Source of the DNA: Hirundichthys speculiger
Lineage: Eukaryota > Chordata > Actinopteri > Beloniformes > Exocoetidae
NCBI GenBank assembly: GCA_018398805.1
Contig: JAGFBZ010002547.1
Span: forward strand, 439,501 to 503,500
Reading direction: 5' to 3'
Length of the DNA: 64,000 nucleotides
The first letter of the stretch is position 1; every line of letters begins with the position of its first letter. The translations under genes were made by a program, and so were the position numbers. The notes beneath the pieces are model-generated. The model ran no database searches, was not told the origin of the DNA, and was given only the letters and a program-made list of their open reading frames with translations. Below are positions 9,766 through 21,123 of this stretch, piece by piece.

Positions 9766-11254
9766 CATCCTCCAAGTACATAAAGTGCGGGAGCAAAGGA
9801 ATGGACCCAATAACACCCCCTTTGCACAGAGACTCGACTTGGGTTGGGTCGTGGTCGGAGATGTCTGCCTAGGATCAGTGCACAAGTCTGCAGCTGTAAG
9901 TACCTACCGCACACATGTACTAGACAATGGAAGATCCTCTCTTCTTCCTCCATGTCCCAACCGGTTCTGTGTCAAGGAGAAGTTCAGCGTTGAGGCTTTT
10001 CCTGAAGTTTCTCTTGCCCGTGACACACTCCTCTTTGACGATTGTGCCATGGGAAGCACCATCTTTGAAAGGTCAAAGAATGATGAAAAGGTTGGATTAT
10101 CTATAGAAGATAGACTCTTCTTAGAAATCATGAATAGAGAGATGTTCATGGATGACAGCAACAGTTGGGTGGCACCGCTTCCATTCAAGATACCACGCCA
10201 GCGACTCCCCAACAACAGAGGCCAGGCATTGATACGTCTAACCTCTCTTCTACGCACACTGAAGAAGAAGCCTGAGATGGAAACTCACTTTGTCACCTAC
10301 ATGCAGAACATTTTTGATCGTGATCATGCTGAGGTAGCCCCTCCCCTGCAAAAGGACCAGGAGTGTTGGTATCTGCCTTTCTTCGGGGTATACCATCCAC
10401 AAAAGCCAGGTCAGATCAGGGTTGTGTTTGACTCCAGTTCACAAAAACAAAACATCTCTCTGAATGATGTTCTGCTTTCTGGTTCAGACTTAAATAACAG
10501 TCTACTGGGGGTTCTGGTGCGTTTCAGAAGGGAACTGGTGGCTGTAACAGCAGACATTGAGCAGATGTTCCACAGTTTTGTCGTCAGAGAGGACAGCAGA
10601 GATTTCCTTCGTTTTCTTTGGTTTAAAGATAATGACACCAGCAAAGAGATCATTGAATACCGCATGAGGGTGCATGTGTTTGGTAACAGTCCGTCTCCTT
10701 CGGTGGCCATTTACGGTCTCCGACGTGCAGCAGCTCATGGTGAAGAGGACTATGGCTCCGATGCCAAACACTTTGTTGACAGAGAGTTTTATGTCGACGA
10801 CGGACTTCTGTCAGTGCCCACAGCTGCTGAAGCCATCGACCTGTTAGCACGAACACAGAAGATGCTTGCGGACTCGAATCTGAGGCTTCATAAATTTGCC
10901 TCTAACAGCAAGGAAGTAATGGAAGCATTCCCCATCAGCGATCGTGCAAAAGGACTCAAAGACCTTGACTTAGAGAACGATCCTGCTCCTATCCAACGCA
11001 GTCTTGGACTTAGCTGGGATCTAAAAAGGGACATGTTTACCTTCCGTGTAGCTGACTCTGAGAAACCGTTTACGCGTAGAGGAGTACTTGCTACTGTCAA
11101 CAGTCTCCTTGACCCACTTGGGTTTGTCGCACCCATCAACATCCAGGGAAAATTCCTGCTACGAGAGTTATCAAATGAGGCTCTTGACTGGGATTCTCCC
11201 CTTCCTGAGGAAAAGGAAGAACAATGGAACACCTGGAGAAAAATCACTGCATGA
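9755..11254 (+). pseudogene. BEL/Pao reverse transcriptase
   Basis: An open reading stretch of about 499 codons has the reverse-transcriptase blocks in order. They are LGRDILQVHK, WYLPFFGVYHP, IRVVFDSSSQ, the first catalytic region AVTADIEQMF, and the YVDD box inside REFYVDDGLLS. It ends in the connection to RNase H. It copies the element RNA into cDNA. The catalytic residues I can see are intact, but the frame is lost near 11245 in an A5 run, so no full polyprotein can be made from this copy. Confidence 0.9.
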
Positions 11255-12056
11255 TCTTGAACAGCTGGAGATCCCCAGACCATATGCTCCGATTACCATC
11301 TCTACAGCCCTGAGGAAGGAGCTTCACATTTTCTCAGATGCTTCTGTGAAAGCCATCGCAGCGGTAGCATATCTCCGTGTCATAGACAGAGAAGGAGCAT
11401 GTCACATTGGATTTGTCCTTGGTAAGGCGAAACTAGCTCCACTAGCTGCTCATACCATTCCCAGACTCGAACTGGGAGCTGCTGTTCTAGCTGCAGAGAT
11501 AGCAGAGACAATCACAAACGAACTGGATTTTATCCCAGATGCTGTGGAGTTTTACACAGATAGCAGAGTCGTTCTTGGTTATATTCATAACCAGACAAGG
11601 CGTTTCTATGTGTATGTCAGTAATCGAGTGCAGCGTATCAGGAAGGTCTCAAGCCCAACACAATGGCATTATGTCTCTACGAAGCAAAACCCTGCAGACC
11701 ACGCCACTCGCTCTGTACCAGCAGCTCTGTTAAGCTCCACCACCTGGCTCACAGGACCTGCCTTCCTGTCACAAACTGGAAAAGAACCAACTTTGGAAGA
11801 GGACAGGTTCGACCTCATTGATCCCGATATAGATGTGGAAGTGCGTTCACTCACCACAACCCTATCTGCTGGGAGTCCCTATCTAGGATCCAAACGCTTT
11901 GAGCGATTCTCTGGGTGGAGGTCACTAGTGAGGGCAGTAGCTTCTCTAATACACATTGTCCAGTCGTATAAGGCAATAGATGTACAGGACAGAACTTGTA
12001 AAGTCATGGCACCTCTGTACAAAGCCTCACACAGTGGAAGAACTGTTGCAAGCTGA
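11255..12056 (+). pseudogene. BEL/Pao RNase H region
   Basis: From just after the A5 shift, the frame encodes LHIFSDASVKAIAAVAYL, with the first RNase H Asp, then IPRLELGAAVLAAE, with the Glu, and FYTDSRVVLGYI, with the next Asp. A QNPADHATR motif follows. These are the usual catalytic positions of retroelement RNase H, which removes the RNA strand during cDNA synthesis. The frame is lost between about 11980 and 12040. Confidence 0.85.
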
Positions 12057-12411
12057 AGCTGTCATAATTAAAAGCGTGCAAAGAGAAGCTTACGAAGAGG
12101 AGCTTGGTTGTATTTCCAATGGAAAAGACATGCCAAAGACCAGCGTCCTGAAGAAACTGAACCCATACCTCGATGATGGAGGTCTCCTTAGGATAGGAGG
12201 TCGGCTTAAGCATGCTGCACTGGACTTTAAAGAGAAGTTTCCTGTGATCATTCCAGGCTACAGTCATGCTGCAAAACTTCTTGTGGAACACTACCATGGC
12301 CGAGTCAAGCATCAGGGTCGTGTGTTCACTGAAGCTGCTGTTCGTAGTGCAGGGTATTGGATTGTTGGAGTCAGGAAGCGTATCAATAGCATCATTCACA
12401 AGTGTGTGTGA
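11980..12411 (+). pseudogene. BEL/Pao integrase N-terminal zinc-binding domain
   Basis: This frame continues the polyprotein (VEELLQAEAVIIK) into the H2C2 zinc-binding domain of integrase: VEHYHGRVKHQGR supplies the His residues and [11 protein letters not shown], split across a frame change, supplies the Cys pair. A TG expansion in AAGTGTGTGTGAG at about 12405 breaks the frame exactly between the two cysteines. Confidence 0.8.
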
Positions 12412-13426
12412 GATGCAACAAGCTTCGTGGAAAGGCAACTGAGCAGAAGATGGCGGACCTACCCATCGATCGCCTGAGTACCGAACCACCATTCACATAC
12501 GTTGGACTGGATGTGTTTTTGGCCCTTGGACCGTTGTTGCAAGACGTACGCGAGGAGGGCAGGCGCAAAGCAAGAGATGGGCCGTTCTCTTCACCTGTAT
12601 GAGTACTCGTGCCATACACATCGAGTTAATTGACTGCATGGACTCTTCCACCTTCATAAATGCCTTGAGAAGGTTTTTTGCCTTGCGAGGACCTGCCAAG
12701 CAGATTCGCTCAGATTGCGGGACCAATTTCATTGGGGCCTGTAAAGACCTAAACATTCTGCTGACTGATCTGCATGAACCCAGAGTGAGGGAGTACCTCA
12801 GTGAAGAGGGCTGTTCATGGGTCTTCAATCCACCTCACGCGTCCCACATGGGAGGAGCCTGGGAGCGGATGATAGGTGTCTCTAGACGCATACTAGATTC
12901 CATGCTGCAGCAGACCAGCCCCTCTCGCTTGACTCATGATGTGCTGTCCACCTTGATGGCTGAGGTCACGGGAATTGTCAATTCAAGGCCTCTTACTCCC
13001 ATCTCAACGGACCCAGAGTCACCTTTCTTGTTGACGCCAGCCATGCTCCTAACTCAAAAGATCTGCCCTCTCTCTCCACCTCCAGGCGACTTCACGGATT
13101 CTAATCTCCACAGACAACAATGGAAGCAGGTGCAGCATCTTGCCAACATATTCTGGAGCAGATGGAAGCGCGAATACTTGGCAACGCTTCAGAGCCGCAG
13201 CAAATGGCAAGAGGACCGCCCAAACCTGAAGCCCGGTGATGTGGTCCTCCTTAAAGATTCTCAAGCCAAGCGCAATGACTGGCCCATGGCGCTCGTTACC
13301 AAGACATTTCCTTGCAGTGATAAGAAAGTCAGAAAAGTTGAGCTAAGGGTTGCAAGACATGGAACAATCAAGACGTTCCTCAGACCTGTTTCGGAGACAG
13401 TTCTTCTTATATCATCAACGGACTGA
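12402..13426 (+). pseudogene. BEL/Pao integrase catalytic core and C-terminal domain
   Basis: The core has the DD-E triad: Asp in YVGLDVF, Asp in IRSDCGTNF and Glu in HMGGAWERMI. After the core comes the NSRPLTPIS region and a C-terminal chromatin- or DNA-binding part (GDVVLLKDSQAKRNDWPMALV), as in the DUF5641 domain of BEL/Pao pol. Integrase joins the cDNA to host DNA, giving the 5-bp duplication seen. A two-base expansion in the T5 run at about 12515-12522 separates the first Asp from the rest, which reads openly from 12599 to the stop at 13426. Confidence 0.85.
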
Positions 13427-13507
13427 TATTTTGATGTATATTCTGTAAATGTTTCTAGTGATTTCAGTTAGTTACATTGTGGTATCTAATTAATACCAGG
13501 CGGGGAG

Positions 13508-14095
13508 TGTCATGGCACACATTCTGTGGCCTCAAATTCATTTTCTTTGCACCACCTTGTGGCGGTTAGTGGTATTAAACAGGTTAGACTGTTAAGCATT
13601 TTCTGAGTGGTCAGTTCAGATCACATGACTCAAAAGCTGGAAGTAGGCCAGAAAAATGGTGAAAAACCTCCATGCGGTCAGTCTGAAAGCTCCTTCTCCT
13701 ACTTTTCTTCTCGTTTTTGCCTTGGAGACTCATTGCTTGTAAGTTCCTATTTGTTTTTGTGTTTTGGTGCAAACGTGCATATATATTATTTGAAATTCAT
13801 ATGTTTAAGTTAAAAACGAACTACATTAATATTTAATTTGCTAGTTATTAAGGGTAAAAATGCTGATGGTACAAATATAAAGCCAAGCTAAATGTAGCTT
13901 CTTGTCATAGCATGTGCACATAAGCAATGTAAATTCTTTTGTGTATATTTTTGTCACTAAAGCTGTGTAAATTTGTTTATTTCAGTTTTACATAAAGAAT
14001 GGAAAGAAGAGAAACTGCATTCGACTTTCTCTAAATCCTGTCTGTTAGCTATCTGTTATTGATATGTAGATGCTACACGTATCAGGGACAGAATA
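13508..14095 (+). repeat. BEL/Pao 3' LTR
   Basis: It is identical to the 5' LTR except for two substitutions (G/A in GCCRGAAAAATGG, G/T in ACATKAATATT) and one extra T. It is preceded by the polypurine tract and followed by the ACCAT duplication. Confidence 0.9.
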
Positions 14096-14100
14096 ACCAT

Positions 14101-14574
14101 AAATTTAAAACATATAGTACCTCTTGTAATTAAATCTAAATGATAAATGGACATGTTTACTCCCTAAAAAAGAAGAGTATTTCAGTTCTCTTTACTGAGA
14201 ACTGAAATACTTCGGGATACTTTAGCTATTGGATGTGAGGTTTCCAGCAGATCTTCTGGTCGATCATCACACCCAGAAATTTAACTTCATTAACTCTGTC
14301 TATGTATGTTCCCCCTATCTCCTCCTTTAAATCACTGTTCCCTTTACAATTTCCAAACAACATAAACTTTGTTTTGTCCAAATTCAATGATAGCCTATTT
14401 ATATCAAACCACTTTTTTATATTTGTTCAATTCTAAGGTGATTTCCTCCATAAATTGCCGTTTCCCCTCCCCATCACAGAAAATATTAGTGTCATCAGCG
14501 AACAGAACAAATTTTAATACTTTTGAGACTTTGCATAATGTCATTTATTAACTTATGTATTTTCAGAATAATCT
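14101..14574 (-). pseudogene. Antisense LINE continuation with reverse transcriptase fragment
   Basis: This is the other side of the antisense LINE. On the minus strand 14270-14520 encodes LFADDTNIFCDGEGK, the FADD catalytic box, then an ITLELNKYKKW-like stretch and NLDKTKFMLFGNC (some of it across frameshifts), followed by the NEVKFLGV motif. It is the C-terminal half of an L2/CR1-type reverse transcriptase. A 15-bp hairpin (14176-14190 with 14197-14211, AGTATTTCAGTTCTC arms) lies in its 3' UTR. The copy is inactive. Confidence 0.7.
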
Positions 14575-15143
14575 ATGTTTCACTTTTTATGAAAGAAAGA
14601 CACTTGTTGCTGCTACTTTTCCTCCTGTCTTAGACTATGGAGACCTATACATGCTCCTGGCCAAGCACTGCATATGCTGGACTCAAACAATTGCAAACCT
14701 CAAAACCCATTGTGAATTGTTTTCCTGAGTGAGAGGGCCTGCTTAGGAGACTCATTGCCTCACACACTGATACAGATTTATACTGTATATAAAGGACTTA
14801 TTGGTTCTCTATCTTCATACCTGAGCATTTATCTCCAGCTGAGGTTTGATGGACCTTATTCACTTCTTTCTCAGGACTTCTGCTCACTGACTGTTCCCAG
14901 TGTTAGAACATAGAGTAGAAAAATGACTTTTCAATAATGTAGACCTTCAGATTAGTTTATAGAAAACTCCAAAACTCCTCTCGCTGTCTCATTTTGACTC
15001 TATTTTGAAGGACCTGGAGATGCAGTCACCAACTTGCCACTGTTTTCCATAATGATATTTGCTTGGGGGTTATGCTCTGTAAAGCACCTAGAGACAATTG
15101 ACATTGTAACAGACGCTATACAAATAAAATTGAATTGAATTGT
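14575..15143 (+). pseudogene. LINE 3' half and tail (continuation of 6000-6777)
   Basis: Translated pieces such as KERHLLLLLF and TMETYTCSWP (frame-shifted from an ...AATFPPVLDYGDLYM-type motif) are the downstream part of the LINE protein. The stretch ends in GTAAAGCACCTAGAGACAAT and an ATAAAATTGAATTGAATTG tail, the usual 3' end of a family of fish L2-like LINEs. The tail gives the orientation. Multiple stops are present. Confidence 0.7.
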
Positions 15144-17383
15144 TTTTAGATATCTTTATCTTATTTTGTGGCTTGTTTTCTTTTTCAGTGTGTTTTATTG
15201 TAATTTTGTCTGACATTTCTGTTGGTTACATTGCTGCTGCTGCTGTCTTGACTGAGACTCCTTTGTCAAGATCTTCAAATCTCAACTGGACTTCTCTGGG
15301 TAAATAACGGTTAAATAAATAAATAAATAAAAATAATCCACCACAATCAACAGTAAACCTTAACAGAAGCTGCGGCTGTGTACTCTACTTACTTTATATT
15401 TAGCCTTCCAGCCTCTGGTAGCTTAAAAACATTAGTCATGTTTAGCAGGGTGATGTTGTAAGTGTTGGATTAAGTTTGTTGTCTCAGACATTTTGGTTGT
15501 ATAACCTCAGGCTGAACAAACTGCTTTCTTTGCCATTCTGTGCTCAGTGAAAAACTTCAGCATGATGCCTCCCAATGGCTGCATCACCATGCTGTGCTCA
15601 CTGACAGGAAGAAAACTTTGACTTTGAATGATGCATGTGCTGCCCTAATAAAACTATGAAGTTCATTGGATGATCATCTCTACAACACAACCGAACTCTT
15701 GTGTGACACGTACACATAAGGTTAATATTTTAAACAAAAGTTACTGCAAAACATTTACAGGTGACTTTCACTAACTCTTTGATATTATTTTTTATCTTAA
15801 GCAGGAGTTATTGGCAACCCAGCATTTCATCTACATCTTACTTAATTTCACACTCAAAAGAAGTCTCATGAGGGAGATGCTTAGTTGACAGACACTTACA
15901 GGAAGGTGCTGACAGTCGTATTTCATCTGTGAGAACTTTTCATTCCCTTTAAGGGATCATACGCAGACTTTTTCAGAAGGGGTTTTTTTTGTACATTGTG
16001 GTTGCCAATTTTACACTTTCTCACACACACATCAATAATGATTATTTCCATATGTTTACTGTGTCTAAAAATATCAGTTGATAAATTATCAATACAACTA
16101 CAAATCAGCAGTTTGAATACATTAATCTTTGAAGTGCCATACATTAATGAAAGGTGAGGGGGACAATTGAATAATGTCAAAAAGAATTTCAGTGGCTTCA
16201 GACACCAGGAGCAGTGGAAGGGAATAGTTAATGAACGGACGGTGCTTAAAATCATCCTCGGCACATTTAGTGCATTCAGCTCCCCTTTAAATGATATTCA
16301 TTATAATAGAGTACACTCTGTGACAACGATGTTTAAGACACACCGATGAAATGATATGCGCTCCCTGCTATTGTTTTCTCAGGAAGAAATTTACGGATAG
16401 GGAGACAATTCATTAAGACGGTTTTGAAGCTGCACAATATAGGCTTTCTGCAATGCAATTTGCATCACCTGGGATGTTTTCTTTCTTTTTCTTAACCCTG
16501 TTTTTTTCTGTTTGTTTGAATCTTTGTAGTTGTTATTGCGCTTGACTCTAATAGAGATGCTCCATCTGAATTTGAAAGGAGCGTATCTAAATCCCAGCAC
16601 AGTGATGTGAAGCAGCCCTGTGGCAAGGCGCCACCAGCACTGTTTGTGCTCCTTTCACCACCGACGCCAGCAAGCGCTCTTAGAAAAACAAATCTTTTCT
16701 TGTATTTGCTTTAATTCGCAGCTACCCCAGGCAAACATTCAACACCTGCAGCCCATTATACCAGTCAGGGTGCAAATTTTACACTAAACGCTGCCTTAAA
16801 AACTAGTAAGCTGCAAAGAGGGCTCACTTGTTACATCTCCACTTGTTTGCTTCAGGCAGGCGCAGTGCTGTCCCAGTATGTGCTTTCAAACAGTAAGGCA
16901 GCAAAGCAGAATCAGAGAAGTGAAAACCACTTTGGTGTTCAGTGTGTCAGGTTTTACAATGCTGGCTGTTTCAAAGATACATGCAGATCTTTGAAACAGC
17001 TCTATTGTTAGCAGGTGCAGCTCTTGCTCTGATGTTCCCTCTCACAGTAGCAGAGCACAACAAAGCCACAACAGTCCTAACAGGCCACATGGTGTGAAAA
17101 AGACTTTTCTAACCTCCACATATTTACAAAATGACCCTCCCTGCCAAGAGATTGAAAGGATAAACATTGCTTCCAATCCTAAAGTGAACTTCTTTCATTT
17201 GATTAGTGATACAGAAGTTCATCCGTACCTTATTGCAATCAATATAATTCAATTTGAAAAACAAAACAAAAATCTTTTGGGCACAAACTTACTTTGGATT
17301 TAAGTTTATTAGTACATTCCGTGTCCATGATGTGCACACCTTCCATTTTTAAATCAGGCAAGTAGCCATGATTTAAACTGATA
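15144..17383. other. Non-coding, no gene recognised
   Basis: The sequence is A+T-rich with only short open frames. A diverged copy of the 4965-5080 repeat lies at 15437-15550. There is a short ATAAATAAATAAATAA run near 15314. A pair of inverted words near 16965-17000 (GCTGTTTCAAAGATAC / CTTTGAAACAGCTC) could form a weak hairpin. Confidence 0.5.
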
Positions 17384-17391
17384 ACTTAGAT

Positions 17392-17843
17392 CAGTGGTGC
17401 GCAAACTGTGGTACGCGTACGCAGGGGAACGTCATGACTCCACATTTTTACTTTAAAAAATATTCGGAAACATACAATGTATTATATATACGTTTTAAAC
17501 GAATGTGTAGCTTGAGATAATTAAAATTATGTCTTTTAAAAAAATATTAGTTACATGTTCAGTTGCAGAGCAGATGTAACAACTTTTGAGTGTGTTTATT
17601 TTGTTCTGTATGAGAGTATGAGTATGTGCGAATTGTTGGACAGAGTTGTAAATGTCTAATTTAGTAAAGTAACGATTCAGATAATAAATAACCACAATGA
17701 GGAATAAACATCTCTCCTGTGTGTTTAAAGCTAATTGAGAAGGCATAATATGGCTATATTTTAAAATTGGTCATCATGGTGGTACTCAGAGAGCTGAACA
17801 GTTTCTCAGGTGGTACGCAGGATTAAAAGTTTGAAAACCACTG
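17392..17843. mobile_element. hAT-type MITE with 8-bp target duplication
   Basis: The termini are CAGTGGTGCGCAAACTGTGG and, on the other strand, CAGTGGTTTTCAAACTTTTA, clear inverted repeats of the hAT style. The flanks are ACTTAGAT (17384-17391) and ACTTAGTT (17844-17851), an 8-bp duplication with one mismatch. The 452-bp body is A+T-rich and carries no transposase, so it must have been moved in trans. Confidence 0.8.
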
Positions 17844-17851
17844 ACTTAGTT

Positions 17852-18673
17852 GACAGGTCATTCAATTATGTCTGTGGAAACAGCGTTTTTAAGATAAGTA
17901 TTTGTATTTAACTGGAAATGACTCTTAAAAAAGGCTTCATCAATATACAAATGACTTTTAATTTAAGATTACACCCCTTTCAATCCAGTCTATTTTGCAT
18001 ATATTTTTATAATTAACAGTTATGTTGTTATCAGTCCAAACTGTATACACATGAGGTATAAAGTTGTGAAGACAGCAACGTTTTTATTCTAATAAAGCCT
18101 GTTATTAAAATACTGAAACCTTCAACAGTAGGTGTGTGTGTGGATGTTTGTCCATATGAGGCCTTACCATGGTCTGGCAACCTGTCCAGGGAGCACCCTT
18201 CCCCCTGCCCCCCTTCCCCCGCTCCAGTAGATCCCAGTGACCTCAAGCAGGATGATTAAAAAGCACAAAAACATGCACCATACACAAATGCATTGCAACT
18301 GCTATAATTCATCAACTGATTTAACATTAACTAGCCACTTCCATTCTCATTTTGTGATTTTATTCTGTAAGATAGAAATAGGTTGTTTTCTGATTTTCTT
18401 CCTTTGTTGGATAATAGGTGTTTTTTTTAAACAACTGAAACATCTGAAATTTCATATCTGTTTTGAAAACTCACAGATTATTGTTCACTTGGACCACTAT
18501 TAAATTTTGAGGCTTGAGTTGATCCCTACCCCCCATGATTCTCAAAAATGAGCACACTGGTCGTTGTCTCAAGACAGATAAGACACAAATCATTCATACT
18601 TCACACAAGAACACTTAAAAAATGATTAAATCTGCCTTTAATAGGAGCAACCTTACTACTACAGAATATCTTA
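17852..18673. other. Non-coding, with a SINE tail fragment at about 18125-18260
   Basis: The part TGGTCTGGCAACCTGTCCAG onwards, with C-rich runs and AGTAGATCCCAGTGACC, matches the 3' part of the fish SINE-like family seen at 5640-5742 and 29849-29985. Nothing else is recognised. Confidence 0.45.
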
Positions 18674-18870
18674 TCAAAACGGGTAGAACTCACACTCATC
18701 TGAGGCTTTGCAGACACATGTCTTTCTCGCTAATGGCTTCCTCCAGTTTTTCCAGTAGAAGTAGGAAGAATCGCCACTTGTCTTGCAGTCAGTGTTGATC
18801 TGTTCCTTGGCGAGTTGATGGGCCTGTAGCCTGTATTTTCTTGTGAAATTCAGCCTGTCGATATTCTGTC
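18674..18870 (-). pseudogene. Unidentified protein-like segment, copy 1
   Basis: I do not recognise this protein. On the minus strand an open stretch of about 65 codons without an ATG runs to a TGA at 18674-18676. It contains LNFTRKYRLQAHQLAKEQ, then SGDSSYFYWKNWRKPLARK and TCVCKASDECEFYPF. A diverged copy lies at 23165-23375. The tetracysteine-like spacing (C, then TCVC, then DEC) suggests a small disulphide-rich C-terminus, but this is inference. It may be the last exon of a host gene relic or part of an unclassified repeat. Confidence 0.35.
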
Positions 18871-19530
18871 CTCACCCTCGTGTTAAATCAGTGCTCTCCG
18901 ACTCAGTTGAGTTTTGCATAGCTGCTTCAAAACCAGAAGTTTACATGACACACAAAAGCCCCAAATGCAGCGGTGACGACTGGTTTCAAGCAGTGCTGCC
19001 ACCCACTGGATGCCATTTTCACGTACTCAGGTTTCCCTACTTGCTTGGCACAGTTTGATATGAGAAGAGGACACCCACTACAAGACTATTCTGATTCATC
19101 ACTTCTTAGGCAAGTAGAGGTGGTCAAAAGCTTCTCTAAGTAACTGTCTTAGCTCAATAGAGAAAATGGAAAAAGAAAACCCAATATTCTGACCCAATAC
19201 TGATCAGACAAAAATAATGAAAAGTATTATTTCTTCCCACAAACAACTAATATTCTGGGACTTCAAACTCCGCACAGGACAGCCTCAGGAAAGAATCACT
19301 GCCAGCATAACACTGCTCAATCACTGGTGTGTGGGCTAATCAAACTTTTAAAGGATGCAGCAAAAGATAAACCAGTGGTTCCCTAGACCCATTAGGACTT
19401 ATTTAGGGCCAATAAGTCCATTTTGGTCACTTGAACACTTCGTTTAAGTATGATTTATGCTTTCAGACACTTAGAAAAAAACTCTTCAGCTGTGGAAAAA
19501 TGAGTTAAGTTGTTAAAAAAATGTTCCCAC
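18871..19530. other. Non-coding, no gene recognised
   Basis: Only short frames and A+T-rich sequence are seen. I recognise no repeat family. Confidence 0.5.
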
Positions 19531-19690
19531 CAAGCAAAGTTACGTTGAAAAGACTTCTACATGAAGATGCCCATCGACATCCAAATTTGGTTGCAAAGTG
19601 AAACTTGAAAAGCCGTCATTCCAAAGACGTTGAAAAGACGTCTACATGAAGACGTCCATCGACATCTAAATTTGGTTGAAAAGTGAACGG
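19531..19690. repeat. GTTGAAAAGACGTC-type repeat
   Basis: It starts CCCACCAAGCAAAGTTACGT and contains two tandem units of about 70 bp with GTTGAAAAGACKTCTACATG, GACATCYAAATTTGGTTG and AAGTGAAA. It is the reverse-oriented counterpart of the repeat at 5462-5643. Confidence 0.65.
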
Positions 19691-20100
19691 GGAATATAGA
19701 ACCACCAATTAACATGACATGCATGTTGTTGTGCAATAGAACGTATAACGTGCTCGTTTAGTCATAAAGGGGTGTTATTACCAACTGTCTTGAGAGACAG
19801 CTGCTAATAACCAGAAGGGCATTAATGTGGGAACAGAGAATTTATGTTTATTGAAAAGAGACCACCCCCCCCCTCACATTGTTATTCCGTTGTCATAAAA
19901 TGTGGTGTTATTTTTACAGTTTTACAAATTTGAACTTCAGTATTATTTCATATTAGTTCAACTAGAGTAACGTACAGTTCTGTGCCCCGAATTACTAACA
20001 CAGACAGAAAGCACTGGTTAAGCCCGCGAGGGGACTATTTCTCACTTTCACCACCAGAGGGAGTATCCTCATATGTGAGTCATGTGCTAGCTCACAGTTT

Positions 20101-20185
20101 TGGCATTGCAGCCCAGTACTGTGACGGGAGCAAAGCTGAACATACCATCAACACCGTGCTGTTCTGTTTGTGTGTACTTTTGCAG
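20101..20185. repeat. Direct repeat copy A (85 bp)
   Basis: TGGCATTGCAGCCCAGTACT to TGTACTTTTGCAG is identical in every base to 20541-20625, 440 bp downstream. Both copies end in a pyrimidine-rich tract plus CAG, which looks like a splice acceptor. Confidence 0.85.
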
Positions 20186-20540
20186 ATAAGCATGCATAAA
20201 CCATCTCAGAAGAAGTTGTATATGAGTAAAGAATAGTAGTAACCATTAGAGAGAAAGAGTTAGCTGTTAATTTCTTTGGGTTATGAGTTGAAACAGGATT
20301 TGTAATTGTCAAGAATGGCGATGCTAATATTGCATTTAAGCTAACTCCAGACAATGTACAGAGGCCTAGTGAAGCTGTGAGGGAATGGTTTGTGTCTAGT
20401 AAGTTTTCTATGTTACTGCAATGAGCAATTATGCAAAGAGGGAGCTATAGTAGTACCTGTTGTGTTATATTTTATGCTTATTTGTACTTCTTTGGTTCAG
20501 AGAGTGTTGGTTAAAAAGAAATATGTATTGAAACAGTTTT

Positions 20541-20625
20541 TGGCATTGCAGCCCAGTACTGTGACGGGAGCAAAGCTGAACATACCATCAACACCGTGCT
20601 GTTCTGTTTGTGTGTACTTTTGCAG
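20541..20625. repeat. Direct repeat copy B (85 bp)
   Basis: An exact copy of 20101-20185, here followed by TACCCTGAACCCCGCATTAA. The perfect identity over 85 bp points to a recent duplication or to gene conversion. Confidence 0.85.
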
Positions 20626-21123
20626 TACCCTGAACCCCGCATTAAAAATCTTTAAAAGCACACTGAGTCTGCTTCTCGTGTGCAACATTAACAAAGTTAA
20701 AAATTGAAATGGGGCACCACCTGATAAATCAGGAAAAAAGGACTAAATGGCACAGTCAGTCTCAAAGTGGCTGTTGATCTTATGCGTGCCAGCCTGTGAC
20801 CAGGTGTGGCGCTATAGAGCAACAGAGAAGATGTGAGTAGTCCGAGCACAGACCTCTTCAACCAGCAAATGTTACAAAACTGTGTAAAATTACCACAAAC
20901 AACTTCTCTCATTAGAATATATCAGAATTTATTAACACAAGTATTAAGATGAACAAACACTTGAATCAAGATCCTGATATCTACTAACTAAAAGATGACT
21001 AAACTAACATAAGCAAATAAAACATTAAATGAAAAAGAGTGACAACTCATATACATGTATGCTGGGAGACTATGTGTATGTGTGTGTGGTAAACGAAGCT
21101 GGCTTAATAGTGTAAGGAGGGTT

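Larger units (their letters stand above)
6917..14100 (+). mobile_element. BEL/Pao LTR retrotransposon with ACCAT target duplication
   Basis: LTRs of 587 and 588 bp (6922-7508 and 13508-14095) bound an internal region with Gag, zinc knuckles, protease, reverse transcriptase, RNase H and integrase in BEL/Pao order. ACCAT lies at 6917-6921 and 14096-14100, a perfect 5-bp target duplication. The two LTRs differ by only two substitutions and one indel by hand alignment, so the insertion is young. The coding part nevertheless changes frame about eight times. A purine-rich tract (CAGGCGGGGAG) sits just before the 3' LTR. No env-like gene is seen. Confidence 0.9.
19691..21123. other. Non-coding block with a perfect 85-bp direct repeat
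   Basis: No coding domain is recognised. Apart from the repeat pair at 20101-20185 and 20541-20625, it holds a short C9 run near 19864 and a polyadenylation-like ATTAAA near 20640. It has the feel of an LTR or a non-autonomous element, but termini were not found. Confidence 0.4.

Noticed and set aside
9691..11283. Minus-strand open frames of 60-130 codons across the BEL/Pao pol gene
   Set aside because: They lie opposite well-supported protease and reverse transcriptase coding and show no recognisable domain.
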